Assembly (NCBI RefSeq): GCF_000374825.1
Contig: NZ_KB895388.1
Span: 40,696-104,695 of the forward strand
Origin: Paenibacillus sanguinis 2301083 = DSM 16941
Lineage (GTDB): Bacteria > Bacillota > Bacilli > Paenibacillales > Paenibacillaceae
Reading direction: 5' to 3'
Length of the DNA: 64,000 bases
A model generated the notes under the pieces. The model was not told the origin of the DNA. It did not search any database and saw only the letters and a program-made list of their open reading frames with translations. This document shows positions 10,560 to 20,150 of this stretch, in pieces. The position numbers and the translations under genes are program-made. The stretch's first letter is position 1; each line of letters starts with the position of its first letter.

Positions 10560-10997
10560 TTAAAGATCAAAATTGAAATCCACAAGCTTCTCGGCAATTT
10601 CGTTGAACGTATCCTCTGACTGCTGAAAATATTGCTCCCAGGTATTTTTGCTCCAAATTTCTACCCGGTTCGACACGCCCAAGACGACACAATCCTTCTC
10701 CAGCTTGGCGTATTGTCTTAAATTGCCCGGCAGATTTACCCTTCCCTGCTTATCCCATTCGCATTCTGTAGCACCAGAGAAAAAAAACCGGGTAAACGCC
10801 CGTGCATCGGATTTCATCAGCGGCAAAGCCTTCAGCTTCTGCTCCAGCACTTCCCACTCCTGCGAGGGGTAAACAAATAAGCACTGGTCCAGACCGCGGG
10901 TAACAACGAAAGAGTTGCCGAGGAGGTCACGAAACTTAGCCGGGATAATAATCCGGCCTTTATCGTCAATGCTATGTTGGAATTCCCCCATAAACAT
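10560..10997 (-). CDS. mraZ: Transcriptional regulator MraZ
   Basis: DNA-binding protein with two SpoVT-AbrB-like halves that heads the dcw operon and represses it in species where it has been studied. The 145-residue product starts [20 protein letters not shown] and repeats the DKQGRVNLP pattern in the second half, the two halves giving the ring-forming fold. A second in-frame ATG lies two codons in (MGEF); the GGGGTG ribosome site fits the first ATG with 7-nt spacing. Three 10-bp operator repeats sit directly upstream, so autoregulation is likely. Confidence 0.95.
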   Translation of the reverse strand: MFMGEFQHSIDDKGRIIIPAKFRDLLGNSFVVTRGLDQCLFVYPSQEWEVLEQKLKALPLMKSDARAFTRFFFSGATECEWDKQGRVNLPGNLRQYAKLEKDCVVLGVSNRVEIWSKNTWEQYFQQSEDTFNEIAEKLVDFNFDL

Positions 10998-11020
10998 TGT
11001 GCCTCACCCCTTACCTCTTT

Positions 11021-11050
11021 CCCCCACTTTGCACCACTTTACACCACTGT
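11021..11050 (-). promoter_or_regulatory. MraZ operator: three tandem 10-bp repeats
   Basis: On the minus strand three repeats follow at exact 10-bp period: the AGTGG core recurs in GTGGTGTAAA, GTGGTGCAAA and GTGGGGGAAA. MraZ of other bacteria binds direct TGGG- or AAAGTG-type repeats in front of its own gene at about this spacing. The block lies 24 nt upstream of the mraZ start, between promoter and ribosome site. The operator role is inferred from family knowledge and position. Confidence 0.75.
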
Positions 11051-11141
11051 AATAAGTAACTATTCTGCATAGAGCGTTAAATTCCTTCTAATGTTCATAA
11101 TTTTTTTTAAACAAAGAAGGGCGAGGATATTTTTCAACGAC

Positions 11142-11182
11142 AAAAAAGGCTAGTCTACACAGATATCCTCTGCGGACTAGCC
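11142..11182 (-). terminator. Rho-independent terminator after ahcY
   Basis: GGCTAGTC pairs with GACTAGCC (8 bp perfect), with an inner CAGA/TCTG stem in the loop, and on the minus strand the hairpin is followed by TTTTTT. It separates ahcY transcription from the mraZ promoter region. Confidence 0.85.
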
Positions 11183-11228
11183 CTGCCTAAGTCTATTTAT
11201 TTAACCCCTGCCTGACAGTCTACTCCTC

Positions 11229-11270
11229 GAACAGCTTCGTTCTGGGAAGACGACTTTTTGAACAACCTCT
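11229..11270. repeat. 42-bp dispersed repeat, copy B (half element)
   Basis: This stretch matches 43992-44033 at 41 of 42 positions. It ends in ACTTTTTGAACAACCTCT and abuts the ahcY stop codon. The left terminal repeat seen in the other copy (TTCAAAAAGT) is not present here, so this looks like a half or decayed copy. Confidence 0.8.
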
Positions 11271-11271
11271 A

Positions 11272-12540
11272 TTAGTGCTCCTGCCAGCTATCAAGATATG
11301 CTCGTTGCTCTCCGGACAAGACGTCGATGTTTAGCCCCAAGCTCTCCAGCTTAAAGCGAGCCACCTGCTCATCCAGTTCATAAGGTACATTCACCACAGT
11401 ATTGCCGATTTGCTCATATTGATCATTCACATATTTCAGCGACAGTGCCTGCAGCGCAAACGTCATATCCATAATTTCGGCAGGATGTCCATCGCCTGCT
11501 GCCAGATTGACCAGACGGCCTTCTGCGAGTAAATAGACTTTGCGACCATCCTTGAGCTGATACTCTTCAATATTGCGGCGCACCGTGCGCACAGAGGAAG
11601 AACGCTGCTGAAGTTCAGGCTTATTGACTTCCACATCGAAATGACCTGCGTTAGACAATAATGCCCCATCCTTCATTACATCGTAATGCTCACCCCGAAT
11701 GACATCACGATTTCCGGTGACCGTCACGAAAAAATCGCCAATCTTGGCCGCTTCCAGCATCGGCATCACTTGGAAGCCATCCATATAAGCCTCTACCGCT
11801 TTGATGGCATCTACTTCTGTAACTACAACATTCGCTCCCAGACCCTTGGCCCGCATAGCAACTCCTTTGCCGCACCAGCCATAGCCTACTACAACAACCG
11901 TCTTGCCGGCAACCACCAGATTTGTCGTACGGTTGATGCCATCCCATACCGATTGACCTGTGCCATAGCGGTTATCAAACAAATATTTGCAATATGCATC
12001 GTTAACAGCAACCATTGGGAATTTTAATTGCCCTTCCTTATCCATCGCCTTCAAGCGTAAAATGCCTGTAGTTGTTTCCTCAGCTCCTCCCCGCACTTGA
12101 GCCAGGAGGTCTGGACGCTCAGAATGTAGTGTGGACACCAAGTCGCCCCCATCGTCAATAATCAGATCCGGCTTTGTCTCCAGTGCCTTGATTAATAACG
12201 ATTTGTATTCCTCGGGCGACGGATTATACTTGGCGAACACGGTAACACCGTCCTCTACCAAGGCTGCACAAACATCATCCTGAGTAGACAACGGGTTACT
12301 CCCGGTAATCGTCACCTCTGCTCCACCCGCTTGTACGACCTTGGCCAGATAAGCTGTCTTGGCCTCCAAATGAAGGGAAATGGTGACCTTGAGTCCTTTA
12401 AATGGCTGCTCGGCTTCAAATTGCTTGCGTACCCGATTGAGCACAGGCATATGAGCCTCTACCCAATCAATTTTCAAGTGTCCTTCCGGAGCAAGCTTCA
12501 AGTCAGCAATAACGCTGTTCTGAATAGCTGTTGTGCTCAT
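11272..12540 (-). CDS. ahcY: Adenosylhomocysteinase
   Basis: Cytoplasmic NAD-dependent enzyme that splits S-adenosylhomocysteine into homocysteine and adenosine, closing the methylation cycle. The product of about 422 residues has the substrate region GGAEETTTGILRL, the NAD-binding VVVGYGWCGKG loop, and the AGHFDVEV and LVNLAAGDGHPAEIMD motifs. Length matches the shorter thermophile/archaeal-like form (about 420) rather than the 470-residue form. The second of two adjacent ATGs (12540) is chosen because it gives 6-nt spacing to the AGGAGG, which overlaps the bshC stop. B. subtilis uses the Pfs/LuxS route instead, so this gene is an addition to the cluster relative to that species. Confidence 0.93.
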   Translation of the reverse strand: MSTTAIQNSVIADLKLAPEGHLKIDWVEAHMPVLNRVRKQFEAEQPFKGLKVTISLHLEAKTAYLAKVVQAGGAEVTITGSNPLSTQDDVCAALVEDGVTVFAKYNPSPEEYKSLLIKALETKPDLIIDDGGDLVSTLHSERPDLLAQVRGGAEETTTGILRLKAMDKEGQLKFPMVAVNDAYCKYLFDNRYGTGQSVWDGINRTTNLVVAGKTVVVVGYGWCGKGVAMRAKGLGANVVVTEVDAIKAVEAYMDGFQVMPMLEAAKIGDFFVTVTGNRDVIRGEHYDVMKDGALLSNAGHFDVEVNKPELQQRSSSVRTVRRNIEEYQLKDGRKVYLLAEGRLVNLAAGDGHPAEIMDMTFALQALSLKYVNDQYEQIGNTVVNVPYELDEQVARFKLESLGLNIDVLSGEQRAYLDSWQEH

Positions 12541-12550
12541 CATATTCCTC

Positions 12551-14191
12551 CTATAAATAAATAATGCGATGCTTTCCAGTCTCGTTATATGAAATATCCA
12601 TCAGATCATCAATCCAGTCAAGTCCAAACCGATTGAGATAATAAAAGATATTGTAGACTCTTTCTTGCGGCTTATTCAAAGGAAACAAGGATAATTCAAT
12701 TCGGTCAAAATGACGAAGGCCAGTGTCATGATTTCTGGCAAGGGCATCCTTTGTCTTGCCCCGCAAATAATTCATCTGCTCGATAATCTTGTCGCGATTG
12801 ACGACTCCAAGCTTATGTAGGCCAGTATCAATACCCGATAATTGCTCAATAAGCGGGTTGTACATGTCCGCAAACGCTCTAATCACTTCATCAAACCGAG
12901 GATCGGTTTGCAACTCATCCTGAGCGGATAACCAAGCCTCACGCTTCTGCCGAAAATCCTCTCGTTCCTTCACATCATTCCACTTTATTCCGTATTTGTT
13001 CATATATTTTTGCACCGTTGGTTCTATAACCGTGAACGATTCACGAGGAAGCAGCAGCGGCATGCGCAAGCCCAGCTTACGAAAGGCACGCCGAGTCAGT
13101 GCCCAATACGAAATCTCTCCGGGCCCCAGCACCGCAGCCAGCACCGGCAATACGCTGTCCTGCATCAACGGCCGGGTAAGCACATTATTACTAAAGCGTT
13201 CCGGATATTTGCGCAGCTCGCTCAATAATTCTTCCTGAGAGAAGGACACTTTTCTCTTACGGTCACTGTAACGGCCTGACTGCTTAAAGAGCAACCGACG
13301 TTCGTGTCCATCAACATAAAATAAATTAGCTCCATTCTCTGATACCTCGGCCGCGGGGCTGTATCCCAATTCGGCCATATCACGGACGGCATTGAAATAT
13401 GCACCTTCCAGTTCATCGTTTTGAGCAATGATTGCCTCAAAAACGGGAAGCTCCAGCCGCCGCAGCTTGGGATCTGCTGAATCCATCAGTATCAATCCAT
13501 ATTTGCCAAACAAATTTCCCATCAATCGGGCAAACATCTCACTCAGACTGGAGGCCTGCTTGCCTTGCAGTTGATGCAACATAGCCAGTAATTCTGCTTT
13601 GAACTCACTATCCGGAAGCTGTTGTTCCAATTCGGCAACCGCTTGCTGCCAGTCCTCCGGGCTGACATTCGTATAACTGACAGGGCGCCGATCCACGGCA
13701 TCACGATGGACTCGAATCCGGCGGACCTGCAGCTCGGGAGACAAAAAATAAGAATGATTCACTTCATCCCAATCATGATCTTCCCCTGCAATCCAGAATA
13801 CCGGCACCACGGGACGCTTCAAATCGGCTGATGCTTTCTTTGCTGCCTTGATTACCGTGAGTGCCTTATAAATAACCAGTAGCGGCCCGGTAAACAACCC
13901 GCTTTGCTGACCACCCACAATAACGGCCGCTCCAGGCTGTTCCAGATCAGAAATCGCCTGTTCCACAGCGGGATGCGGATTGAACCGGCGATTGTACTCG
14001 CGCAGATAAGCAGCCAACTCAATTCGTCCAATACGCGTATGCTCGGATTCATCCAGCCATGCCGCACGCTTGCTCCAACTCGCGGACTGAGCCGGATCAC
14101 TCTCATATAGCAACTCAACTGCCGAAAACTGATTTACATATACCTCAGCCAGCGGTTGAGCGGATGATAGTTGCTCTTGAACCACATTCAT
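12551..14191 (-). CDS. bshC: Bacillithiol biosynthesis cysteine-adding enzyme BshC
   Basis: Probable last enzyme of bacillithiol synthesis, adding cysteine to glucosaminyl-malate. The 546-residue product contains the family pattern VIVGGQQSGLFTGPLL near residue 90, the VPVFWIAGEDHDWDEVNH motif near 130, a long C-terminal coiled coil (about 420-470), and ends in the conserved HRIIYL. Length equals the family norm (about 540). In B. subtilis the homologue (yllA) also lies just upstream of mraZ; here ahcY is inserted between them. The start has an AGGAGG 10 nt upstream. Confidence 0.93.
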   Translation of the reverse strand: MNVVQEQLSSAQPLAEVYVNQFSAVELLYESDPAQSASWSKRAAWLDESEHTRIGRIELAAYLREYNRRFNPHPAVEQAISDLEQPGAAVIVGGQQSGLFTGPLLVIYKALTVIKAAKKASADLKRPVVPVFWIAGEDHDWDEVNHSYFLSPELQVRRIRVHRDAVDRRPVSYTNVSPEDWQQAVAELEQQLPDSEFKAELLAMLHQLQGKQASSLSEMFARLMGNLFGKYGLILMDSADPKLRRLELPVFEAIIAQNDELEGAYFNAVRDMAELGYSPAAEVSENGANLFYVDGHERRLLFKQSGRYSDRKRKVSFSQEELLSELRKYPERFSNNVLTRPLMQDSVLPVLAAVLGPGEISYWALTRRAFRKLGLRMPLLLPRESFTVIEPTVQKYMNKYGIKWNDVKEREDFRQKREAWLSAQDELQTDPRFDEVIRAFADMYNPLIEQLSGIDTGLHKLGVVNRDKIIEQMNYLRGKTKDALARNHDTGLRHFDRIELSLFPLNKPQERVYNIFYYLNRFGLDWIDDLMDISYNETGKHRIIYL

Positions 14192-14288
14192 CAGGTCAAA
14201 TCCTCCTGTTCTCCATCAAGCCCTTCTTGATTGTACCGGATGTCCAGCCGCTCCGTCAAAGAACTTCTAACTTTTTGTAACCTTGGAC

Positions 14289-14328
14289 AAAAAAACTCCC
14301 GTAGCCATACATTTGGCTGCAGGAGTTT
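14289..14328 (-). terminator. Terminator of the opp operon
   Basis: AAACTCC(c)GTAGCC pairs with GGCTGC(a)GGAGTTT around an 8-nt loop, followed on the minus strand by TTTTTT. It lies 15 nt after the oppF stop. Confidence 0.88.
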
Positions 14329-14342
14329 ACTTCTATATTACA

Positions 14343-15287
14343 TCAGGCTTTTTTTGGCATCGATACGAAATGTCCCTTGGACACCTCGACAAGCTCGGAA
14401 TTATCCAGATCAAACAGTCCGCTGCCAGCGTTGCCATCTTTCGAGCTGATCGGTCCACTTGCTGTATCCTCCAAGTGAATCCGCTTCTTGTTAGCCTCGA
14501 CTTCCGGGTCGGGGATCGGAATCGCTGACAAGAGCGTCTTCGTATAAGGATGCATTGGATTGGCGTAGAGTTCTTCACTTTCGGCCAGTTCCACAATCCG
14601 TCCCATATACATCACAGCAACACGGTCACTGATATGCTTAACCATGGACAGGTCATGGGCGATGAACAAATAAGTCAAACCAAGACGATCCTGCAAATCC
14701 TCAAGCAGGTTAACCACCTGGGCTTGAATGGATACGTCCAGCGCCGAGATCGGTTCATCACAGATGATAAATTTGGGATTTACCGCAAGTGCACGGGCAA
14801 TCCCGATCCGCTGACGTTGGCCCCCGGAAAATTCATGCGGATAACGGGTAGCGTGGTCAGGATTCAAGCCGACCAAATCAAGCAATTCCTCTACACGTCT
14901 CTTACGTTCGGCACGCGAGCCCGCCATCTTATGAATATCCAGAGCCTCACCGATAATATCCGTAACGGTAAACCGTGGATTTAGCGAAGCATAAGGGTCC
15001 TGGAAGATCATTTGCATATCCCGGCGCATGGCCTTCATCTTGCGAGGCGACAATTGATTGATGTCAACACCGTTGAACCGAACGCTGCCGCCGGTTGGTT
15101 CATAGAGGCGAAGAATCGTACGACCGGCGGTGGATTTACCACAGCCGGATTCACCCACCAAACCTAATGTCTCGCCTTCGGCGATGGAGAAGCTGATGTC
15201 ATTCACGGCCTTCAATACGTTGCCGCCTCCGACATTAAAATATTTCTTTAAGCCTTCAACCTCAATCAAGGTTTTCCCATTACTCAT
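14343..15287 (-). CDS. oppF: Oligopeptide ABC transporter ATP-binding protein OppF
   Basis: One of two ATPases powering the oligopeptide importer. The 314-residue product has Walker [12 protein letters not shown], the Q-loop [10 protein letters not shown], the ABC signature LSGGQ-like [15 protein letters not shown], Walker [13 protein letters not shown] and the switch histidine in FIAHDLSMV. The C-terminal oligopeptide-transporter extension ([17 protein letters not shown]) is present. The ATG overlaps the oppD stop by 4 nt (ATGA). Last gene of the operon before a terminator. It could import dipeptides rather than longer peptides. Confidence 0.92.
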   Translation of the reverse strand: MSNGKTLIEVEGLKKYFNVGGGNVLKAVNDISFSIAEGETLGLVGESGCGKSTAGRTILRLYEPTGGSVRFNGVDINQLSPRKMKAMRRDMQMIFQDPYASLNPRFTVTDIIGEALDIHKMAGSRAERKRRVEELLDLVGLNPDHATRYPHEFSGGQRQRIGIARALAVNPKFIICDEPISALDVSIQAQVVNLLEDLQDRLGLTYLFIAHDLSMVKHISDRVAVMYMGRIVELAESEELYANPMHPYTKTLLSAIPIPDPEVEANKKRIHLEDTASGPISSKDGNAGSGLFDLDNSELVEVSKGHFVSMPKKA

Positions 15288-16279
15288 GACGACTGTACCT
15301 CCTTGGCCATCGGATGCAGATCCCAGCAGCGGGCCAGGTGCGAATCGCTAAACACGGTGGCTTCCGGATCAATGCGTTCACAAATCTTCATGGCATGATC
15401 ACAACGGGCTGCAAAAGGGCAACCAACCGGCGGCTTGATCAAGTCAGGCGGTGTACCGATAATCGGAATCAACGGCTCCCCCTTCTTCTGATCGAGGCGC
15501 GGCATAGAACGCAGCAAGCCCTTGGTGTACGGATGCTGCGGATTTTTAAAGATTTCCCATTTCGTACCGGTCTCTACCACTTCACCAGCATACATGACGA
15601 TAACGCGGTCACACATCCCGGCAACCACACCGAGGTCATGGGTAATCAGAATGATAGAAGTACCCAGACGGGCCTGCATTTCTTTCATAACGTCCATGAT
15701 TTGTGCCTGAATCGTTACGTCAAGCGCTGTTGTAGGTTCGTCCGCTATCAACAGTGCAGGACGGCAAGCGAGGGCAATCGCAATCATAACGCGCTGACGC
15801 ATGCCCCCGGAAAATTCGTGAGGATATTGTTTAAAGCGAGCCTCAGCATTTTTGATGCCAACAAGCTTGAGCATTTCTATAGCTTGCTTTCCAGCTTCGG
15901 CCGCTGACATATTCTGATGTTTGATTAACACTTCAGTAATTTGCCGGCCCACCCTAATCGTAGGATTGAGGGAAGTCATAGGGTCCTGAAATATCATGCC
16001 AATATCTTTACCGCGGATGGATTCCATATGCTTGTCGCTTGTTTTCAACAGGTTTTGCCCTTGAAAAATAATTTCACCTTGCTTAATGATAGACGGAGGG
16101 GACGGAATCAAGCGCATGATCGTTTGGGCCGTGACACTTTTGCCACTGCCGGATTCGCCGACGATCGCAACCGTTTCGCCTTTCCCCACTTCAAAGTTCA
16201 TCCCGCGAACAGCCTTAACCTCTCCACCGTTCACTTGGAAGGAAACATGCAAATCTTTAACTTGTAAAATCGGCTCCAA
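15284..16279 (-). CDS. oppD: Oligopeptide ABC transporter ATP-binding protein OppD
   Basis: Partner ATPase of OppF. Walker A is [12 protein letters not shown], the signature [15 protein letters not shown], Walker [15 protein letters not shown], followed by [15 protein letters not shown]. The C-terminal cysteine cluster [19 protein letters not shown] is the iron-sulfur-type motif seen in many OppD/DppD proteins. The frame opens at a GTG at 16288, but that GTG lies inside the GGGGGTG ribosome site; the TTG at 16279 has proper spacing and gives [14 protein letters not shown], so it is preferred. Either start changes only three residues. Confidence 0.91.
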   Translation of the reverse strand: MEPILQVKDLHVSFQVNGGEVKAVRGMNFEVGKGETVAIVGESGSGKSVTAQTIMRLIPSPPSIIKQGEIIFQGQNLLKTSDKHMESIRGKDIGMIFQDPMTSLNPTIRVGRQITEVLIKHQNMSAAEAGKQAIEMLKLVGIKNAEARFKQYPHEFSGGMRQRVMIAIALACRPALLIADEPTTALDVTIQAQIMDVMKEMQARLGTSIILITHDLGVVAGMCDRVIVMYAGEVVETGTKWEIFKNPQHPYTKGLLRSMPRLDQKKGEPLIPIIGTPPDLIKPPVGCPFAARCDHAMKICERIDPEATVFSDSHLARCWDLHPMAKEVQSS

Positions 16280-16291
16280 TCTTTCCACCCC

Positions 16292-17254
16292 CTATTTTTT
16301 CAATTTTGGATCAAGCGCGTCACGAAGACCGTCGCCGAAGACGTTAAATGCAAGCATGATCAAACTGATCAAGATAGCCGGGAACAACATCCGCCATGGA
16401 TAGTACAACCAGCCGGTCAAGGCATCGTTAATCATCGAACCGAGGGAAGCAATTGGAGCTTGCACGCCCAGTCCGAGAAAGCTTAAGAATGCTTCAGAGA
16501 AAATAGCATTCGGCACAGACAAGGTCACGGTAACGATGATTGGTCCAACCGCATTCGGCAACAAATGGCGGAACAACAAACGTCCCGAGCCAGCCCCCAT
16601 TGAACGGGAGGCCAATACAAATTCGCGATTTTTAAGTTGCATGATCTCACCGCGTACAATCCACGACATATTAATCCAACCTGTAATGGTTAAGGCCAGT
16701 ATGATCGTTCCAAGGCTTGGCTCCAGCACAACCAGCAACAAGATCGTAACGAGCAAATAAGGAATGGAATACAGGATTTCAGAGAACTTGTTCATAATTT
16801 CATCCACACGTCCGCCAAAGTACCCCATAATCCCGCCATATATTACGCCGATCAGAAGGTCGATACAAGCAGCAGCCAAACCAACGATAAGGGAAATTCT
16901 TGCCCCCATCCAGGTACGGATGAACATGTCGCGTCCAAGATCATCTGTTCCGAACCAGTGCGCAGCCGAAGGGCCTTTGTTCGTATTCAGCAGATCGTTG
17001 GAATAATAGTTATAACCGTAAATTTTACCAACCAGCCACGGAGCAATCCAGGCTGCTAACACAACTAATATCAAGATGACCAATGCAGTCATGGCCAATT
17101 TATTCTCACGCAAACGTTGCCAAGCATCACGCCACGCTGAAATACTCTCGCGTTGAATAACCTCTGCTTCCTTCTCATCTGTTCCGATCTTGCGGAAATC
17201 CTCAGGTCTCAGGTCGGCCGGAGAAGGCATCACTTTCATCGGGTTCGTATCCAT
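16292..17254 (-). CDS. oppC: Oligopeptide ABC transporter permease OppC
   Basis: Inner-membrane permease of the importer. The 320-residue product has a cytoplasmic N-terminal stretch of about 45 residues, then six predicted transmembrane helices; the first helix is at about 52-75 (LAMTALVILILVVLAAWIA). The cytoplasmic coupling loop reads REFVLASRSMGAGSGRLLFRHLLPN, the EAA-loop pattern of this permease family (quoted here only in part: ASRSMGAGSGRLLFRHLLPN). It lies 3 nt upstream of oppD and 6 nt after oppB. Confidence 0.92.
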   Translation of the reverse strand: MDTNPMKVMPSPADLRPEDFRKIGTDEKEAEVIQRESISAWRDAWQRLRENKLAMTALVILILVVLAAWIAPWLVGKIYGYNYYSNDLLNTNKGPSAAHWFGTDDLGRDMFIRTWMGARISLIVGLAAACIDLLIGVIYGGIMGYFGGRVDEIMNKFSEILYSIPYLLVTILLLVVLEPSLGTIILALTITGWINMSWIVRGEIMQLKNREFVLASRSMGAGSGRLLFRHLLPNAVGPIIVTVTLSVPNAIFSEAFLSFLGLGVQAPIASLGSMINDALTGWLYYPWRMLFPAILISLIMLAFNVFGDGLRDALDPKLKK

Positions 17255-17260
17255 ACTCCG

Positions 17261-18193
17261 TTAGCCCTCCTTCCCTTTTGTAAGCTTAATCCGAGGATCC
17301 ACGAACACATAAGCAATATCCGTGATAAAACGGGCCAGCATAAGCAAAATACCGTAAAAGATTGTGATCCCCATGATGATGGGATAATCCCGCCCGCTAA
17401 TCGCTTGCACAAATTGTTTCCCGATACCGCCAATACCGAAGATTTGTTCAATAACAACCGAGCCAGTTACGATATTGGCCGTCATTGGCCCCATATAAGT
17501 AATGACCGGCATAATCCCGTTCCGAATGACATGACGGGACAAGATAGCCATCCAGCCCAATCCTTTAGCTTTAGCTGTCTTGATGTAATCAGCGTGTAAT
17601 ACTTCCAGCATGCTTGAACGGGTCAGACGCGCGATAAACGCAATAGGTTGTGCCGTCAAAGCCGCCACAGGCAAGACATAGTACAAGGGCCCTTTAAAGC
17701 CCATGGTCGGCAACCAGTGTAGCTTGGACGCAAATACATACTGCAACAACGATGCAACTACAAAGCTTGGCACCGCAATCCCCAGCACCGCAAGCACCAT
17801 CGCGGCATTATCGATTAACTTGCGATGATACAACGACGCCAGCATACCGAGCAGGACGCCAACCACTACCGCTACAACAATAGCTACCAATCCAAGCTTC
17901 AGTGAAGCGGAGAAGGTTTGACTGATAATTTTCGATACATCCTGGTTAATCATCTTCATGGAAATACCGAAGTCACCTTGTACAACATCACCCAGGTACT
18001 TAAAATATTGTTGATAAACGGGCTTGTCCAGACCGTATTGCTCATACAGACGTTCTTGAATCGCAGCGGGTACCTTTTTCTCCGATGTAAAAGGATCGCC
18101 CGGAATGGCTTTCATCAGAAAGAAGGTGGCTGAGATCAAAATAAACAGCGAGACCAACATGTAAAAAAACTTATTAGCTACATAACGTACCAC
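17261..18193 (-). CDS. oppB: Oligopeptide ABC transporter permease OppB
   Basis: Second permease subunit. The product (about 310 residues) has an N-terminal helix typical of OppB/DppB (NKFFYMLVSLFILISATF), the conserved extracytoplasmic PGDPFTSEK, six transmembrane helices, and the EAA-like loop DYIKTAKAKGLGW. The longest frame opens at a GTG at 18205 that overlaps the GAGGAGGTG ribosome site; the GTG at 18193 has about 9-nt spacing and gives MVRYVANKFF, the usual OppB beginning. It is separated from oppA by a hairpin, so its mRNA level is probably lower than that of oppA. Confidence 0.91.
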   Translation of the reverse strand: MVRYVANKFFYMLVSLFILISATFFLMKAIPGDPFTSEKKVPAAIQERLYEQYGLDKPVYQQYFKYLGDVVQGDFGISMKMINQDVSKIISQTFSASLKLGLVAIVVAVVVGVLLGMLASLYHRKLIDNAAMVLAVLGIAVPSFVVASLLQYVFASKLHWLPTMGFKGPLYYVLPVAALTAQPIAFIARLTRSSMLEVLHADYIKTAKAKGLGWMAILSRHVIRNGIMPVITYMGPMTANIVTGSVVIEQIFGIGGIGKQFVQAISGRDYPIIMGITIFYGILLMLARFITDIAYVFVDPRIKLTKGKEG

Positions 18194-18313
18194 GCCCGTC
18201 CACACCTCCTCAACTCAAAATTTTCGACACAAATCGATTTTAGGTGAAAAAACTCACTTTGTCTATTCCATATATTTGTACAAAGACAAAATAGCTGGAA
18301 GTAGACCACACAC

Positions 18314-18356
18314 AAAAAAAACGGGATACATATGGAATACCCACATATATATCCCG
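18314..18356 (-). terminator. Intercistronic hairpin/terminator between oppA and oppB
   Basis: CGGGAT pairs with ATCCCG around an A/T-rich stem (minus-strand order: CGGGATATATATG...CATATG TATCCCG), followed by TTTTTTTT. It lies 43 nt after the oppA stop and 120 nt before oppB. A partly leaky terminator here would give more binding protein than permease, as known for several importer operons. Confidence 0.8.
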
Positions 18357-18398
18357 AAATCTCTATTCAATTTATTGACGTTCAGCCGCTCTCACGGA

Positions 18399-20108
18399 TT
18401 ATTGCTCAGTAAGGTAAGCACGAGAGTAATCGACCGCACCGCTAAAGTCAAGCTGTACACCCTTCAAGTAAGGTTTTGTAGCCGATACGTTAGTGTAGTA
18501 GTAAATCGGCATCAATACTTGCTCATCACCAATAAGAATTTGTTCTGCCTTTTTAAAGTTTTCTTGCCGTTTTGCCAGATCTTCCTCACCTTTTGCTTCT
18601 TGAATCAGTTTGTCGTACTCTGCATTCGAGAAGAACGCATCATTGTTGCCACCATCAGTTACCCACATGTCCATGAAGGTCATTGGATCATTGTAGTCAG
18701 CTGTCCAGCCTGCACGTGCAACTTGATAGTTGCCGCTTTGGCGGTTCCCAAGGAACACAGCCCATTCCTGGTTTTCAGTTTGTACGTCAACACCCAGATT
18801 CTTTTTCCACATGTCCGCGACAGCCAAAGCGATTTTCTTATGTGCTTCACTGGAGTTATAGATCAAAGTAATTTCAGGCAATGTTGTGTAGCCTGCTTCT
18901 TTCATACCTTCTTCAAGCAGCTTTTTGGCTTCTTCAACATTTTCGGTAAAGTAATCGTCTTTGTTCTCTGTACGGAACTCATCTTCCAGTCCCTTGATAC
19001 CCGGAGGAACAAAACCAAAGGCAGAAACCTGTCCACCCAAAGTTACGTTATCAACAATCGCTTGACGATCAATCGCCATGGAGAACGCCTTACGGATTTT
19101 TGCATTATCGAAAGGTTTAGCTGTTACGTTAAATTCATAATAGTACGTACTTGCAATCCCTTTAATTTGCAATTCGTCTTTTAATTGATCTTTCAGAATT
19201 GGAATTTGATCGGTTGGGATTTCACCATTAGGGTGACCTGCACGATCCAATTCTCCGTTTTGGTAACTTGCCAGCTCAGTAGCACTGCTGTTAACCAAAG
19301 ACATATTAATTTTGCTCAGCTTGATGTTGTCTTTATCCCAATAGTTTTCATTTTTAGTCAACTCAATCGTTTGACCTTTAATCCAGCTTGTCAAGGTAAA
19401 TTCGCCGTTCACGATCATTTTGCTTTGATCAACAGCCCATTTCGCATCATCCTTAACAGATTGATGTACCGGGAAGAGCGTATAGAAAGATGTCAGACCA
19501 AGGAAATAAGGAGTAGGTGCAACCAATTCTACTTCAAGTGTGTGATCATCCACTGCTTTTACACCAACTTGACTAAAATCAGTTACTTTTTCTTTATTAT
19601 ATTCTTCTGCATTTTTAATGTAATACAATTGGTAAGAATATGGAGGTGCCGGAGTTGTCTTCGGATTGAGCACACGTTCCCAGGCAAACACGAAGTCATT
19701 GGCCGTTACAGGATCGCCGTTGCTCCATACCGCATCCTTACGAAGATGGAAGGTGTATTTGGCACCGTCAATATCCCAGCTTTCAGCAGCTGCAGGAACG
19801 GATTGACCGGACTCATCCATACGAGTTAATCCATCATACATCAAGTTCAAGACAGTGTTAGCTTGGCTATCTTGAGCTTGGCCAGGGTCGAAAGTTGGCG
19901 GTTCAGCACTCAAGTTGATTCTAAGCGTTTGGTCGGCAGCCAGTTTTTCTTCACCGCTGTTTCCACTATCAGTGGCCGTATTGTTGCCTCCGTTTGCTGC
20001 GTCGCTATTAGTAGCACCATTTCCGCCATTCGATCCGCAAGCGGCAAGCAAAGTGCCCACTGCAAGAACGAGCGTCAGAAGAAGCAAAAGACTTTTGTTC
20101 TTCTTCAT
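18399..20108 (-). CDS. oppA: Oligopeptide-binding lipoprotein OppA
   Basis: Extracellular substrate-binding lipoprotein of the importer. The 569-residue product has a lipoprotein signal peptide with lipobox LLAAC (Cys about 24), a low-complexity linker rich in G, N, D and T (about 25-55), and the family-5 solute-binding fold: GLTRMDESGQSVPAAAESWD, YTFHLRKDAVWSNGDPVTA and the C-terminal WTADYNDPMTFMDMW. These are the marks of E. coli/Bacillus OppA-like proteins. First gene of the operon, with its own promoter upstream and a hairpin after it. Confidence 0.93.
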   Translation of the reverse strand: MKKNKSLLLLLTLVLAVGTLLAACGSNGGNGATNSDAANGGNNTATDSGNSGEEKLAADQTLRINLSAEPPTFDPGQAQDSQANTVLNLMYDGLTRMDESGQSVPAAAESWDIDGAKYTFHLRKDAVWSNGDPVTANDFVFAWERVLNPKTTPAPPYSYQLYYIKNAEEYNKEKVTDFSQVGVKAVDDHTLEVELVAPTPYFLGLTSFYTLFPVHQSVKDDAKWAVDQSKMIVNGEFTLTSWIKGQTIELTKNENYWDKDNIKLSKINMSLVNSSATELASYQNGELDRAGHPNGEIPTDQIPILKDQLKDELQIKGIASTYYYEFNVTAKPFDNAKIRKAFSMAIDRQAIVDNVTLGGQVSAFGFVPPGIKGLEDEFRTENKDDYFTENVEEAKKLLEEGMKEAGYTTLPEITLIYNSSEAHKKIALAVADMWKKNLGVDVQTENQEWAVFLGNRQSGNYQVARAGWTADYNDPMTFMDMWVTDGGNNDAFFSNAEYDKLIQEAKGEEDLAKRQENFKKAEQILIGDEQVLMPIYYYTNVSATKPYLKGVQLDFSGAVDYSRAYLTEQ

Positions 20109-20150
20109 CTAGCAATTTCCCCCTTAAAATATTGTGGTATATGTTTTTAG

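Noticed and set aside
18276..19184. Long plus-strand frame of 302 codons
   Set aside because: It lies antisense to oppA, which has clear family motifs, lipobox and ribosome site. The antisense translation has no recognisable domain.
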